NCBI GenBank assembly: GCA_016708345.1
Contig: JADJFX010000004.1
Location: 1 to 58,999, forward strand
Length of the DNA stretch: 58,999 nucleotides
Direction: 5' to 3'
From: Candidatus Rhodoferax bjergmarkensis
GTDB taxonomy: Bacteria; Pseudomonadota; Gammaproteobacteria; Burkholderiales; Burkholderiaceae_C
Shown here: positions 30,277-41,527 of the stretch, piece by piece
Layout of the letters: each line of letters starts with the position of its first letter
How positions within the stretch are numbered: position 1 is the stretch's first letter
Position numbers and translations under genes: made by a program
Notes under the pieces: model-generated
What the model was told of the DNA's origin: nothing
The model's input: the letters and a program-made list of their open reading frames with translations, nothing else
Databases searched by the model: none

Positions 30277-32697
30277 TCAAACCACCGGCGTCAGCTTGGC
30301 CACACTCAGCGCCAGCCACTTCACCCCATGACGGGGAAAATTGATTTGCGCCCGCGCGTCGTCGCCCACCCCTTCCAGGGAAAGCACAGAGCCTTCGCCG
30401 AACTTGGCATGAAACACTTTCATTCCTGCACGCAAACCATGCGAAGGTGCAGCTTTCTGGGCTGGCACGGCTGCCGGGGCGGCAGCAAACTTTGAAAAAT
30501 CAGTGCCAAATTGGCCTCTACCGCCCGTGGAATATGCGCGAGCAGCTCCTGAATTAGGAGCAATTCCGGCACCAAAACCGGCATTTTTCGGTGTAATCCA
30601 CTTCAAACAGGGCTCCGGCAGCTCGTCAAAAAAGCGGCTCTTGAGGTTGTAGCGGGTTTGCCCATGCAGCATGCGGGTTTGCGAATGGCTCAGGTACAGG
30701 CGCTGGCGCGCGCGCGTGATGGCCACATACATCAGGCGCCGTTCTTCTTCCAGCCCGTCCCGGTCGCTTTGCGAGTTCTCGTGCGGGAACAGGCCCTCCT
30801 CCATGCCGGTGATGAACACGCAGTCAAACTCCAGCCCTTTGCTGGAATGCACCGTCATCAGCTGCACCGCGTCTTGCCCGGCTTGCGCTTGGTTGTCGCC
30901 AGCCTCCAGCGCCGCGTGCGAGAGAAACGCAGCCAGTGGCGACAGGGTTTCGCCAGTTTCAAAGTCGGGTGCCAGTTCCTGCGGCTCGGCTTGACTGGCA
31001 TCAAACCCTTGGGATACAGGAGATTGCGTCAAGACCTGGCCCGCCTCATCGGTGGGTGCTGCGCCCGCCACCTTGCGACCAAAATTTTCCTGCGAGACAA
31101 AACTCTCGGCGGCATTGACCAGCTCTTCCAGATTTTCCACGCGGTCAGCACCTTCCCGGTCGGCACGGTAGTGCGCCAGTAAACCACTGTGATCAAGCAT
31201 GCGCTCGACAATTTCACGCAAGCTCATGCCCATCGTTTGTTCACGCAGCACGTCAATGCCCGCCAGAAAAGCGCCAATATTGGTGCCCGCCTTGCCACTG
31301 AGGCTACTGACCGCATCACTGAGCGAGCAGCCGCTGGCGCGCGCCACATCCTGCAGTTGCTCCAGACTGCGCAGGCCGATGCCGCGCGGCGGAAAATTGA
31401 CAGCGCGCAGAAAACTGGTGTCGTCGCGCGGGTTTTCCAGGAGGCGTAAATAAGCCAGGGCGTTTTTGATTTCAGCCCGCTCAAAAAAACGCAGTCCGCC
31501 ATACACTTTGTACGGCAAGCCCGCGTTGAACAATGCGGTCTCAATCACCCGGCTTTGGGCATTGCTGCGGTACAGCACCGCAATTTCTTTGCGCGCCATG
31601 TCGTCGCGCACCAGCTGGCGCATTTCGTCCACCATCCACTGCGCTTCAGCAAAGTCACTGCTGGCTTCAAACACGCGCACTGGCTCGCCCGGACCTTGCG
31701 CGGTGCGCAGGTTTTTGCCCAAGCGCTTGCTGTTGTGGCTGATGAGCTCGTTGGCGCAGTCCAGAATGTTGCTGCCGCTGCGGTAGTTTTCCTCCAGCTT
31801 GATCTGGTGCCTGACCTTGAACTCGCGCACGAAGTCGCTCATGTTGCCCACCCGCGCACCGCGAAAGGCGTAGATGCTCTGGTCATCGTCACCCACCGCG
31901 AGTACGCAGCCACTGGGGTTAAAACGGGATACATCATCGGCCGAACCGCCCGCACCGGTCCCGGCCAGCATCTTGATCCATGCGTACTGAAGCTTGTTGG
32001 TGTCCTGAAACTCGTCGATCAGAATGTGGCGAAAACGGCGCTGATAGTGCTCACGGATCGGGTCGTTGTCCCGCAGCACCTCAAAGCTGCGCAGCATCAG
32101 CTCGCCAAAATCAACCACGCCTTCGCGCTGGCACTGATCTTCATAAAGTTGATAAATCTCAACCTTTTTACGGGTTTCTTCATCGCGCACTTCCACCATG
32201 TTGGGCCGCAAACCGTCTTCCTTGCAACCACCAATAAACCACTGCATTTGCTTCGGTGGATAGCGCTCGTCATCGACATTGAACTGCTTGTACAGGCGCT
32301 TGATGGCGGAGAGCTGATCCTGGGTGTCCAGAATCTGAAAGCTCTGCGGCAGATTGGCCAGTTTGAAATGGGCGCGCAAAAAGCGGTTGCACAGGCCATG
32401 AAAGGTCCCAATCCACATGCCATGCACATTGACCGGCAGCATGCTGGACAGGCGCGTCATCAACTCCTTGGCCGCCTTGTTGGTAAAGGTCACGGCCAAC
32501 ACGCCGCCCGGTGTGACCTGCCCGTTTTGCAGCAGCCACGCAATGCGGGTGGTCAATACTCGGGTTTTCCCGGAGCCAGCCCCCGCCAAAATCAGGGCAT
32601 GCTCAGCGGGCAATGTCACTGCCTCACGCTGCTGTGGGTTGAGGTGTTGCAAAAGTAATGACTCCGGCAAGCGCAATGGGGGGTTTTCTGAGAACAT
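30277..32697 (-). CDS. uvrD: ATP-dependent DNA helicase UvrD/PcrA type
   Basis: 3'-5' superfamily 1 helicase for nucleotide-excision and mismatch repair. 806 aa, intact. Motifs: Walker A GAGSGKTR, motif Ia AVTFTNKAAKEL, motif II LIDEFQDTN, motif III VGDDDQSIYAFRGA, motif IV LEENYRSG, motif V TVHSSKGLEFD and motif VI VAITRARQRLYL. The C-terminal region (FGEGSVLSLEG) is the Tudor-like PcrA/UvrD tail. A copy of the dispersed element (30513-30562) is read in frame in the linker before that tail (about residues 712-728). Confidence 0.97.
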   Translation of the reverse strand: MFSENPPLRLPESLLLQHLNPQQREAVTLPAEHALILAGAGSGKTRVLTTRIAWLLQNGQVTPGGVLAVTFTNKAAKELMTRLSSMLPVNVHGMWIGTFHGLCNRFLRAHFKLANLPQSFQILDTQDQLSAIKRLYKQFNVDDERYPPKQMQWFIGGCKEDGLRPNMVEVRDEETRKKVEIYQLYEDQCQREGVVDFGELMLRSFEVLRDNDPIREHYQRRFRHILIDEFQDTNKLQYAWIKMLAGTGAGGSADDVSRFNPSGCVLAVGDDDQSIYAFRGARVGNMSDFVREFKVRHQIKLEENYRSGSNILDCANELISHNSKRLGKNLRTAQGPGEPVRVFEASSDFAEAQWMVDEMRQLVRDDMARKEIAVLYRSNAQSRVIETALFNAGLPYKVYGGLRFFERAEIKNALAYLRLLENPRDDTSFLRAVNFPPRGIGLRSLEQLQDVARASGCSLSDAVSSLSGKAGTNIGAFLAGIDVLREQTMGMSLREIVERMLDHSGLLAHYRADREGADRVENLEELVNAAESFVSQENFGRKVAGAAPTDEAGQVLTQSPVSQGFDASQAEPQELAPDFETGETLSPLAAFLSHAALEAGDNQAQAGQDAVQLMTVHSSKGLEFDCVFITGMEEGLFPHENSQSDRDGLEEERRLMYVAITRARQRLYLSHSQTRMLHGQTRYNLKSRFFDELPEPCLKWITPKNAGFGAGIAPNSGAARAYSTGGRGQFGTDFSKFAAAPAAVPAQKAAPSHGLRAGMKVFHAKFGEGSVLSLEGVGDDARAQINFPRHGVKWLALSVAKLTPVV
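30513..30562 (-). repeat. Dispersed 49-50 bp element, copy F (inside uvrD)
   Basis: Reads TGCTCCTAATTCA, then GGAGCTGCTCGCGCA, then TATTCCACGGGCGG, ending AGAGGCC. The uvrD sense frame gives APNSGAARAYSTGGRG, in the same register as the polA copy. Confidence 0.75.
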
Positions 32698-32743
32698 GCG
32701 TGTATTGTAGAAAGCACTTCTTCAGTGCAACGAAGCCAAGCAA

Positions 32744-35700
32744 GTGATGCAAAAACACCTGTCACCGTTCTCCCGCAATGTCTGGCTGACAGGCTGCCTG
32801 TTGATTGTTCTTGCCGGGGTTTTCGGGCTGTACGCCTTGGTGGAGAAGCAGGTTGATGAGGCCAACGAACTGCGCTACCAGTCCACCTTGCTCGCAGGTG
32901 AACTGCGGCAGTCGTCTGATGATTTGACCCGCATGGCACGAAACTATGTTGTCACGGCCGATGCGAGTTACAAAAAAAATTATCAAGACATTCTGGACAT
33001 CCGCGAGGGCAAAAAACCCCGCCCGCCGGGCTATCAGCGAATGTATTGGGATCTGGCCCTGACCAACGGACAGTCCGCTCAGCACGATGGCAAACCAGCC
33101 ATTGCCTTGCTCAAATTGATGCAAAACACAGGTTTCACAGAAGAAGAGTTCAATTTGTTGGCACTCGCAAAAGGGAATTCCGACCAACTGACCCACATTG
33201 AATTCGAAGCGTTTCGGCTGATCGAAGAAACGGGGCCGGCGGCACAAGCCAGCCATGAAAAAGCACGCGCAATGATGCATGACGCGCAATACCATGCGGC
33301 CAAGGCAGCAATCATGAAACCCATCAGTGACTTTTATGGGTTGATGGAGCAACGCACCAGCGATGCAATTCAAGAGGCAAAAACCACTGCAAGCATTTTG
33401 CGGATGATTGTCATTGTTCTCGGGGTCGCTCTGGCACTCTTGCTCTTGCGCACAAACAAGGCTTTGCGCGATACGCTGGGTGGCTCGGTGGATGATGTTT
33501 TTTCAAAACTCACGCGCATGGGACTGGGTGATTTTTCAACCACTGTCGAGGTGAAAGACACGGATAGCGTGCTGGGCAAATTGGCGCAAACTCAGGCCAG
33601 CCTGCGCAAACTGGACACCGAACGCCTGCAAACTCAAGCCTCGCTCGAAGCAGCACTGCGGGAATCCAAAACCCTGATGAACGCGATTGAGGAACACTCT
33701 ATTGTTTCGATCACCGATGCAGCTGGAACCATTCTTTACACCAATGACATGTTCTCGCGCATTAGTGGCTACAGCCATGGTGAGCTGATTGGGAGTAACC
33801 ATCGTCTGGTCAAGTCCGATGTTCAAAGTGATGACTACTGGCGTGCCGTGTGGAAAACCATCTCCAGCGGCTACGTTTGGCGAGACGTGGTATGCAACCG
33901 CGCAAAAGACGGCTCGCTGTACTGGGTTGACTCGGTGGTTGCGCCCTTTTTCAATGAAGAAGGTCATATTGAGAAATACATTTCCATTCGAAGCGACGTC
34001 ACCGCCACCAGGCAGGCACAACAAATACTTGATGCCGAGCGTTCGCGCTTGCAAAACATCATCATCAGCACCCGCGCTGGTACTTGGGAGTTGAACCTCC
34101 AAACCAATCAAAGTATCGTGAATAACAGGTGGGGAGACCTATTCGGTTACACACCCGAAGAACTGGCACCGAACCCCCATGCACTGTGGCGCTGGCTGGT
34201 TCACCCTGATGACTTGCTGATTGCGGATGAAAAACTAAAGCAGCACTGCGATGGAAAAACAGAACATTACGAATTCGAAGCACGCGTGCGTCACAAGGCG
34301 GGGCATTGGGTCTGGCAACAAACACGAGGCAAACTTCTCACCCGAACCGCCGATGGCTGCCCTGAATGGCTGTACGGCATCAGTCTGGACATCTCGCAGG
34401 CCAAGGAATCCGAGGAAAAATTTAAACAACTGGCAGAGAACTTACGCGACAGCGCAAATTTTTTAACACACGCTGGGCGCATTGCTGGCATTGGGCGCTG
34501 GCAATACGACATTGAGAATAGGCTGGTGAGCTGGTCAGACCAGACTTGCGACATCCATGATGTGGCACCCGGTCACGCACCGGACCTGTCAGAAGCTATC
34601 GACTACTTTGCCCCACAGGCTAGACCAGTCATTCAAAATGTGATCAATGGGGCCATCCAGACAGGACGTCCTTGGGATCTCGAATTACCCCTAGTGACCG
34701 CCATGGGGCGTCAGATATGGGTACGAAGCGCCGGTGAGGCCGAATACAAAGATGGCAAACGGGTGCGGTTGGTTGGCATTTTTCAGGATGTTACCCAGCG
34801 ACACGCGCTGGAAGAGAAAATTCTTAAAAAGAATGAGCTGATGAAGAGAATTCTGGCCAACATACCCGTGGGCCTGAGTGTGCTGGACGGCCAGCTCAAT
34901 CTGGTCGATCACAACCAGCAATTTCGCAGTCTGCTGGATTTTCCAGATTCCCTGTTCACTGGCCCGGTGACGACGTTTGAATCACTCGTTCGTTTCAACG
35001 CCCTGCGCGAAGAATACGGACCTGGAAACCCTGATGAAATCGTGAAATCCATCCTGGATCGCGCCCGCACCGCCACAGCGCACCAGTTTTCAGCGACGTC
35101 GCAAAAACGGTCAGACCATTGAAATTCGGGGTGCTCCGATGCCCGACGGCGGTTTTGTCACCACCTACACAGACATCACCGAACTCAAAAATGCGACCGA
35201 GGCCGCGCAGGAAGCCTCGCGCTCCAAGAGCCAGTTTGTGGCCAACATGAGCCACGAAATCCGCACCCCGATGAACGCCATTTTGGGCATGCTCAAGCTG
35301 CTGCACAACACCACCTTGAGTCCGCGCCAGCTCGATTACGTCAGCAAGACAGAAGGGGCGGCCAAGTCGCTGCTGGGACTGCTCAACGACATTCTGGATT
35401 TTTCCAAGGTTGAAGCCGGCAAGATGAGGCTGGACCTGCACCCCTTCAAACTCGAAGAGTTGATGAGCGAGCTGTCAGTCATTCTGTCCGCGAACGTGGG
35501 AGCCAAGCCTTTGGAGCTCGTGTTCGATTTGGCCCCAGACCTCCCGGCCACCCTGGTCGGTGACGCCATGCGCCTGCAGCAGGTGCTGATCAATCTGGGT
35601 GGCAACGCCATCAAATTTACCGAACAAGGCACCGTGGTGGTGCAGGCTAAGGTTATCCGCCGTGATGATCAACAGGTTCTCCTGCGCTTTGCAGTGCGCG

Positions 35701-37452
35701 ATTCGGGCATCGGCATTGCACCAGAAAATCCAGCCCATATTTTTGACGGTTTTTCTCAGGCAGAGACCTCCACCACGCGCCGCTTTGGGGGCACCGGGCT
35801 CGGGCTGACCATCTGCAAAAGACTAGTGGGGCTGATGGACGGGCAATTGCAGATCGAAAGTGAGATCGGTCAAGGCAGCACGTTTTTCTTCGACATCCCC
35901 CTCGCCATTGAACCTGAGCAGGCATTGCCGCGTCAACTTGCTCTGCCCGAGGGTGCAGTGGCCATGAAAGCGCTCTTGGTTCATGAAAATCAGGCCGCAA
36001 GGGACATGGCTGTTGCGATGATGCGAACTCTGGGGTGGCAAGTGGATGTAGCCGCCAGCGGCGAAGAGGCCATCGCCTTGATTGAATCCCGCATGGCAAG
36101 CAGCCCGTTTCCCTACCAAGCCGTATTTATCAACCAGCAACTGGTGCAAATGGATGGTTGGCAGGCCGGCATGCGCATTCGTCAATTGCGCGGACACATC
36201 GCCACACCCATCGTGATGCTGGTCACCGCCCATGCACGCGAAACGCTGACCAAGCGCCACCAAGACGGCGAATCATCGCCCATCGTCTTTCTGGTCAAAC
36301 CTTTCACAGCGTCCATACTCAGGCATGCGGTAGAAAGTACGCAAGCCGAGCCTTCGGCTGGTGTAAATGCTGAAGTCAACACCACCGCACACCCATTGAT
36401 GGGGATGAAAATTTTGCTGGTGGAAGACAACATGATCAACCAGCAAGTCGCTCAGGAGTTGCTTAGCGCGGAAGGCGCGGAGGTACACATTGCAGGCAAT
36501 GGAAAGTTGGGTGTGGAAGCAGTGGCCAATGAGCATCCTGCGTTTGATGCGGTTCTGATGGACCTTCAAATGCCGGTGATGGATGGTTTCACAGCCTGCC
36601 GACTTATTCGGTCAGAACTGAAGCTGACGAACTTGCCCATCATTGCCGCGACGGCCAATGCCATGAGCTCGGACCAGGACGCCTGCCCGGAAGCCGGCAA
36701 GACTGACCATGTTGGCAAACCCTTTTAACCTGCCGCACCTCATTGCAACTCTGCTGCTGCATACAGGCAGGTCTACTCAGCCATATGCGCCAATCCCCAC
36801 TCCAAACTACAGTACGCAAGCGGCTCCCATGCTTGTGCAAGACGTGCAGGAACTCGATAGTCAAAGCGCACTGGCACGCTTGGGCGGAAAAACAGACTTG
36901 TACATAAGCGTCTTGAAGTCTTTTCTGGTCGAAATACCCACAACCCTCGCCCAGCTGAGCAATTTGCAGCTCAACAGTGATTTCGTCGCTGCCAAACGCT
37001 TGCTGCACACGTTCAAGGGGCACTGCCGGCACTGTCGGTGCCCAGCAACTGGCAAAAGCAGTCGCAAAGCGGAGGCCATGCTCACACAAAATGGCAATTC
37101 ACCTGATGGCGCTGCGATATTGACCACACTCAATGAGGCTATTGCACCGGCCCGGCTGGCCATCGAGGCTGCCTTGCAGCAATTGGCCCCTTCGCCCGAT
37201 ATGGCGGCGACGGTTGCCGCGAACACGCCGGAGGTCGGCGACGATGAAAAGCAACTGATAGACGCCCTGCAACATTTAATCAAACTTCTCTCAAATTCAA
37301 ACATGGGTGCCCTGTCGGCTTATTCCGACTTGAAGCAAACCCATGGCCATGCTCTAGCGACGGCCGATTTACTTGATGATGCCATGGCTACACTGAATTT
37401 CGTACAGGCACGTGAACAGTGCCAGACGCTGATGCAAAACCTCACAAAATAA
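32744..37452 (+). CDS. Multi-PAS hybrid sensor histidine kinase with two receivers and Hpt domain (frameshifted)
   Basis: About 1560 aa when joined across breaks near 35105 and 36715. Order: TM helix (about residues 9-30), extracytoplasmic sensor (about 30-212), TM helix and HAMP-like linker, three PAS domains (about 300-430, 430-550, 560-680), a fourth PAS_7-like domain, HisKA (FVANMSHEIRTPMNAILG), HATPase (RDSGIGIAPEN, FGGTGLGLTICKRLVGLM), receiver 1 with Asn in place of the phospho-acceptor Asp (VFINQQLVQMDGW), receiver 2 intact (LLVEDNMINQQVA; MDLQMPVMDGF), and an Hpt domain. In the Hpt domain two compensating indels (near 37018 and 37067) disguise the expected HTFKGTAGTVGA. No cognate output gene is adjacent. 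Confidence 0.9.
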
Positions 37453-37479
37453 TCTGCCATATCGCACAGGACCCCCATC

Positions 37480-38458
37480 ATGGAAATTTTTGACTACGAC
37501 AATATTCTTCTGCTGCCACGCAAGTGTCGGGTGGAGAGCCGATCGGAATGCGATGCCAGCGTCGAATTGGGAACCCGGCGTTTTCGCATTCCCGTGGTCC
37601 CGGCCAACATGAAGACCGTTGTGAATGAATCCATTTTGCATCTGGCTTGCTCAAAACGCTTATTTTTATGTGATGCACCGCTTTGATTTGGACGCTGTGA
37701 ATTTCGCACGCACCATGAAAGCCCAAGGTTTGTTCACGTCGATTTCGCTGGGTGTCAAAAAACCGGACTACGATACGGTAGACAAACTGGTGGCACTTGG
37801 CCTGGTTCCCGAGTACATCACCATCGACATTGCGCACGGTCATGCCGACAGCGTGAAGAACATGATTGTCTATCTCAAAGAAAAAATGCCTTCCACGTTT
37901 GTCATCGCTGGCAACGTCGCCACGCCCGAGGCGGTGATTGATCTGGAAAACTGGGGTGCCGATGCCACCAAAGTGGGTATCGGCCCTGGCAAAGTCTGCA
38001 TCACCAAGTTGAAAACCGGTTTTGGCACTGGCGGCTGGCAACTGAGCGCGCTGAAGTGGTGCGCGCGCGTGGCCACCAAGCCCATCATTGCCGACGGCGG
38101 CATCCGTGAGCACGGTGACATTGCCAAGTCCATCCGGTTTGGGGCCACCATGGTGATGATTGGATCCCTGCTGGCCGGTCATGAAGAAAGCCCGGGCCAG
38201 ACAGTGGAAGTGGACGGCAAGCTGTTCAAGGAGTACTACGGCTCAGCCAGCGACTTCAACAAGGGCGAATACAAACACGTCGAAGGCAAGCGAATTCTGG
38301 AACCCATCAAGGGACGTCTGGCCGAGACCATGGTGGAAATGGAGCAGGACGTACAAAGCTCCATCAGCTACGCAGGTGGCAAGAAGCTAATGGACATTCG
38401 CAAGGTCAATTACGTCACCCTAGGCGGCGACAATGCCGGTGAACACCTGCTGATGTAA
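37480..38458 (+). CDS. guaC: GMP reductase, GuaC2 class (one frameshift)
   Basis: Converts GMP to IMP with NADPH in purine salvage. Begins MEIFDYDNILLLPRK at 37480 with catalytic fold features VVPANMKTVV, and after a base change or loss near 37650 continues YFYVMHRFDLDAVNFARTM. The catalytic Cys lies in VGIGPGKVCITKLKTGFG; the phosphate-binding region IIADGGIREHGDIAKSIRFGA and MIGSLLAGHEESPG follow. The sequence fits the class related to the Firmicutes-type enzyme (TIGR01306-like) rather than E. coli GuaC. It follows the hybrid kinase by 27 nt. Confidence 0.92.
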
Positions 38459-38463
38459 ACCGC

Positions 38464-39365
38464 TTGTCCGATAACTTTCGTCCCCATGTATCCAGGACCC
38501 TGAATATTGCCGTACTGGGCATCGGCCTGATGGGCTGGCCCATGGCGCGGCGCCTTTGCGAGGCCGGTCATACGGTTCACGCCTGGAATCGACAAAAAAA
38601 AGCTGAACGACTCGCCCCCTTTGGAGCGATCGTTCATGCCCATGCTGCAGATGCAGTGCGAGACGCCGACATCGTGGTCTGTATGCTTGAAAACGGCACG
38701 GTGGTGGGTGAAGTGCTCTTTGCCACCGATGTCCTCCAGGCACTGCGCACCAACGCCTTGGTGATTGACATGTCATCCATTCAACCGGCTCAGGCACGCC
38801 AGCATGCAGCCAGACTGAGCGCCAGGCACATCGACTACCTGGATGCTCCGGTATCAGGCGGCACACTGGGTGCAGAACAAGGCACGCTGGCCATCATGGT
38901 CGGTGGTGAAATAACCATCTTTGAAAAAGCCAGGCATGTATTTCAGCCATTGGGTAAGGCAACCCTTGTTGGCCCGCAAGGTGCCGGTCAACTTGCAAAA
39001 CTCGCCAACCAGATGATTGTGGGCATCACCATCGGTGCAGTAGCTGAAGCCTTGCTGCTGTGCGAAAAGGTGGTGCCGACATGGCCAAGGTCAAAGAGGC
39101 CATCACCGGCGGTTTTGCTGACAGTCGCATTCTGCAGGTTCACGGCCAGCGCATGGTGGAACGCGATTTCGCGGCACGTGGACGCATGTCGGTTCAGCTC
39201 AAGGACTTGCGCAATGCCCTTGCCACAGCGAATGAACTCAACTTTGATGCGCCGGTCACCCACCTGTTCGAAAAGTTATACGGGGATGGCATAGCACATG
39301 GCCTGAGCGACCTCGATCAGTCTGCGCTGTTTGTGGAACTGGCCAGCCGCAATGGCATGAAATAA
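38464..39365 (+). CDS. NAD(P)-dependent beta-hydroxyacid dehydrogenase family (one frameshift)
   Basis: 3-hydroxyisobutyrate dehydrogenase/tartronate semialdehyde reductase-type oxidoreductase. Evidence: nucleotide-binding motif IAVLGIGLMGWPMARRL, the substrate-binding signature DAPVSGGTLGAEQGTLAIMVGG, and the catalytic-Lys region GAGQLAKLANQMIVG. A one-base loss near 39065 shifts the frame; after it MAKVKEAITGGFADSRIL and SALFVELASRNGMK complete a normal C-terminus. The start is uncertain: TTG at 38464 is the only in-frame option found before the Rossmann motif. Starts 5 nt after guaC. Substrate not known. Confidence 0.85.
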
Positions 39366-39419
39366 GTTGAAAAACGCAGGCTGTGTGCAAGACAAAGCCA
39401 TAAAAAACCGCAAAGTCAG

Positions 39420-40317
39420 CTACAAACCGCGCTCCCATTCATGTCGCAACCTAGCCGTATTGGGTTGGTCAATAGCTTGTCTGACCTGCTGTAACAAACG
39501 GTCTTTTTCCGCCCCCAGCACCCCTTTGAGCACCAGCCAGTTGGAAGCATGGTCACTGCGAAAAACGGTGCGAGTCAATTCCAAGGCTTGCAGAAACTGC
39601 TCCATTTCACCAAACAGTTCACGCTGATTGAGAGGCTCCCATTGGGGGAATCCCTGGCGAAACCGGTCTTCACCCTGAGGGAAGCTGACCACCAGCGTTG
39701 CCAGAAATTCCGGCTGGGTCAAATTCACCAGACGGGCTGAGTTTTTCGCATGTTGGCTGGAAAAAACGCGGCCACCGAGCCCGTTCAGCAGCATCACCGA
39801 ACGGTTAATGCCAGCGCTGCCCAACTTGTCCAGTGCATCGCGGGTGGATTCGAAGGTTTCGCCCTTGTTGACCTTCTGCAAAACCTCGTCATCGCCAGAT
39901 TCTGCGCCAACATAAGCGATGCTCAATCCGGCATCGCGCATATCCTGCAACTCTTGCACTGTCTTTTTGCGCAAGTTGCGCGGCAGGCAGTAGGTCGAGA
40001 CACGACGCACCTTGGGCAAATGGGTTTGTATCGCGTTCAATATGCTCATCAGTCGTCGTGTGGAAAGCACCATGGCATCGCCGTCCCCTAGAAAAACACG
40101 CTGCACCTGGCTGGCGTATTGCTCACCACAGCGTTTGATGGCGTCCAACGTTTCATCTTCTTCGCGGGCATGAAACTTTTTTGTGGAGCCGTGTACATTT
40201 CGCAGTATGTGCACTTGTTCCACGAGCACCCGTCCGTCACAGGCAATATCAACGATTGCGCCTCGCTGGTGGACGAAAAACAGGATTGACATAACGGATC
40301 GGAAAAATCTTATTCAC
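39420..40317 (-). CDS. Radical SAM protein (N-terminus frameshifted)
   Basis: Radical S-adenosylmethionine enzyme. The uninterrupted frame (from 40292) lacks the FeS motif, but the adjacent frame reads LPVTDGCSWNKCTYCEMY, giving the CxxxCxxC cluster site. A missing A in the A run near 40175 and one indel near 40260 separate these. The upstream start is GTG 40317 (MNKIFPIRYVNPVFRPP) behind GAAGG. Further family features: FLGDGDAMVLSTRRL, YVGAESGDDEVLQKVNKGET and MLLNGLGG. It resembles the Elp3-like single-domain radical SAM family common in proteobacteria; the reaction is unknown. It is convergent with the dehydrogenase gene. Confidence 0.85.
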
Positions 40318-40416
40318 TGTATTGGCACCTTCAAGACATGCGAATTATCGATAGAAAACATTGAACGGATGGGCTGCACCCAAGATGTCAACACTGCTTG
40401 CACAAAGACTGAAAAA

Positions 40417-40659
40417 ATGACAACAAAAATATATGAGGTTTTTGCTGACGGTATCAAAATCGGCATTTGTGTGGCTCACGATTCTCAGCAAGCACTGCGG
40501 ACAGCCCAAGTGGCGACGACGCGCAGAACCAGTTCAAAAATTGACGAGTCTTGTGACCATAAAAACCTTGAGGTGCGGGAACTGACTGACCACGCAAGCC
40601 CGTTGGATTTAAAGGTGCCTTGGTGCGCTGAATTCGGGTTACGGCGCTACTGCGGGTGA
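40417..40659 (+). CDS. Small hypothetical protein
   Basis: 80 aa beginning MTTKIYEVFADGIKIGICVAH. An A-rich stretch precedes the start without a clear ribosome-binding site. No family recognised; the first half looks like a plausible beta-strand domain, the second half could be non-coding. It lies in an AT-richer patch of orphan genes. Confidence 0.35.
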   Translation: MTTKIYEVFADGIKIGICVAHDSQQALRTAQVATTRRTSSKIDESCDHKNLEVRELTDHASPLDLKVPWCAEFGLRRYCG

Positions 40660-40789
40660 ATGACGCCAAATTTCTTGATTCGGGATGCCAGTACCCAGAG
40701 CGAATGAAAATTGATTCTTTCACAGCAAAAAGGAGCCAACTCTACCTTTAAAGAGCAGCTTTCACTGGTTTGCCGATATGCTTTACGCT

Positions 40790-41137
40790 ATGCCTCCATT
40801 GAATAAATGCCGCAATTGCGGAACAACAAGTTACAGAAGTGTCATCGCACGCGATGCTAGCGGTGCAATGCGCCCATCAGGCGTTTACCAATGCACTGGC
40901 TGCCGCCTGCTATTTACCGAGTTGGATGACTGGCGAGGCATCAAATCAGAAGCCAAAACCTTCTTCCAAAATCTCTTGATCAAAGTCGACTACCAAGGAC
41001 GTGCTAAGCGTTCGATTGCCCCAAATTCAGCCCCGAAATCGAAGTTATGTTACAAATTATTGCAATCAAGGGGTGTCCCCGGCCGAACTGAAAAAATCGG
41101 CATAGGGTCAACAAGTCATGGTCAACGAAGCAAATAG
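40790..41137 (+). CDS. Small protein with two CxxC pairs (zinc-ribbon-like)
   Basis: About 115 aa. The N-terminal half has CRNCG (residues 6-10) and CTGC about 33 residues later, spaced as in a zinc ribbon, followed by LLFTELDDW. Start taken at 40790 (MPPLNKCRNCG); an ATG at 40778 is also possible. The C-terminal part is basic and without recognisable features. Unknown function; the zinc ribbon is inferred from Cys spacing only. Confidence 0.5.
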   Translation: MPPLNKCRNCGTTSYRSVIARDASGAMRPSGVYQCTGCRLLFTELDDWRGIKSEAKTFFQNLLIKVDYQGRAKRSIAPNSAPKSKLCYKLLQSRGVPGRTEKIGIGSTSHGQRSK

Positions 41138-41196
41138 GAACTTCGTTGTGCATGGGTGTCGCACACAAAGCGGCTTTTTTAACTCAAGGATTTATT

Positions 41197-41511
41197 ATGC
41201 GTTTGATGACTTTGTTGCTTGCTTCTACTATTTTCGCTGCTCCTGCTTTTGCTCAAAAGGCTCAGTCTTCTTCCAACCCGAATGCTGCTCAGGTCAAGGG
41301 CAACACCGAGATCAAGGCAGACCAGAAGAACGTCACTGCTGTTGCAGTGGGTGTAGGCAACGTTGCCAAAAACACCGCTGGCGCAATCAAAGGTGGAACC
41401 CAAATCCAAGGCAACACAAAAATCAAGGCATCACAAAAGAATTCAACAGCCGTTGCTGTTGGCATAAACAGCACGTCAACCAATGAAACTGGCGTCATCG
41501 GCGGCAAGTGA
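41197..41511 (+). CDS. Secreted two-repeat protein of unknown function
   Basis: 104 aa. Start at 41197 behind AAGGA (7 nt spacing). Signal peptide MRLMTLLLASTIFAAPAFA, cleavage probably before QKAQ. The mature part is two 35-37 residue repeats, each with G-N-T-x-I-K-A-x-Q-K-N-x-T-A-V-A-V-G; the second follows a Gly-rich linker (GAIKGGTQ). It contains no Cys or Trp and few charged residues, resembling short beta-repeat or amyloid-like surface proteins. A strong terminator follows. No family recognised. Confidence 0.8.
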   Translation: MRLMTLLLASTIFAAPAFAQKAQSSSNPNAAQVKGNTEIKADQKNVTAVAVGVGNVAKNTAGAIKGGTQIQGNTKIKASQKNSTAVAVGINSTSTNETGVIGGK

Positions 41512-41527
41512 CCTCACTTTCTGCTTT

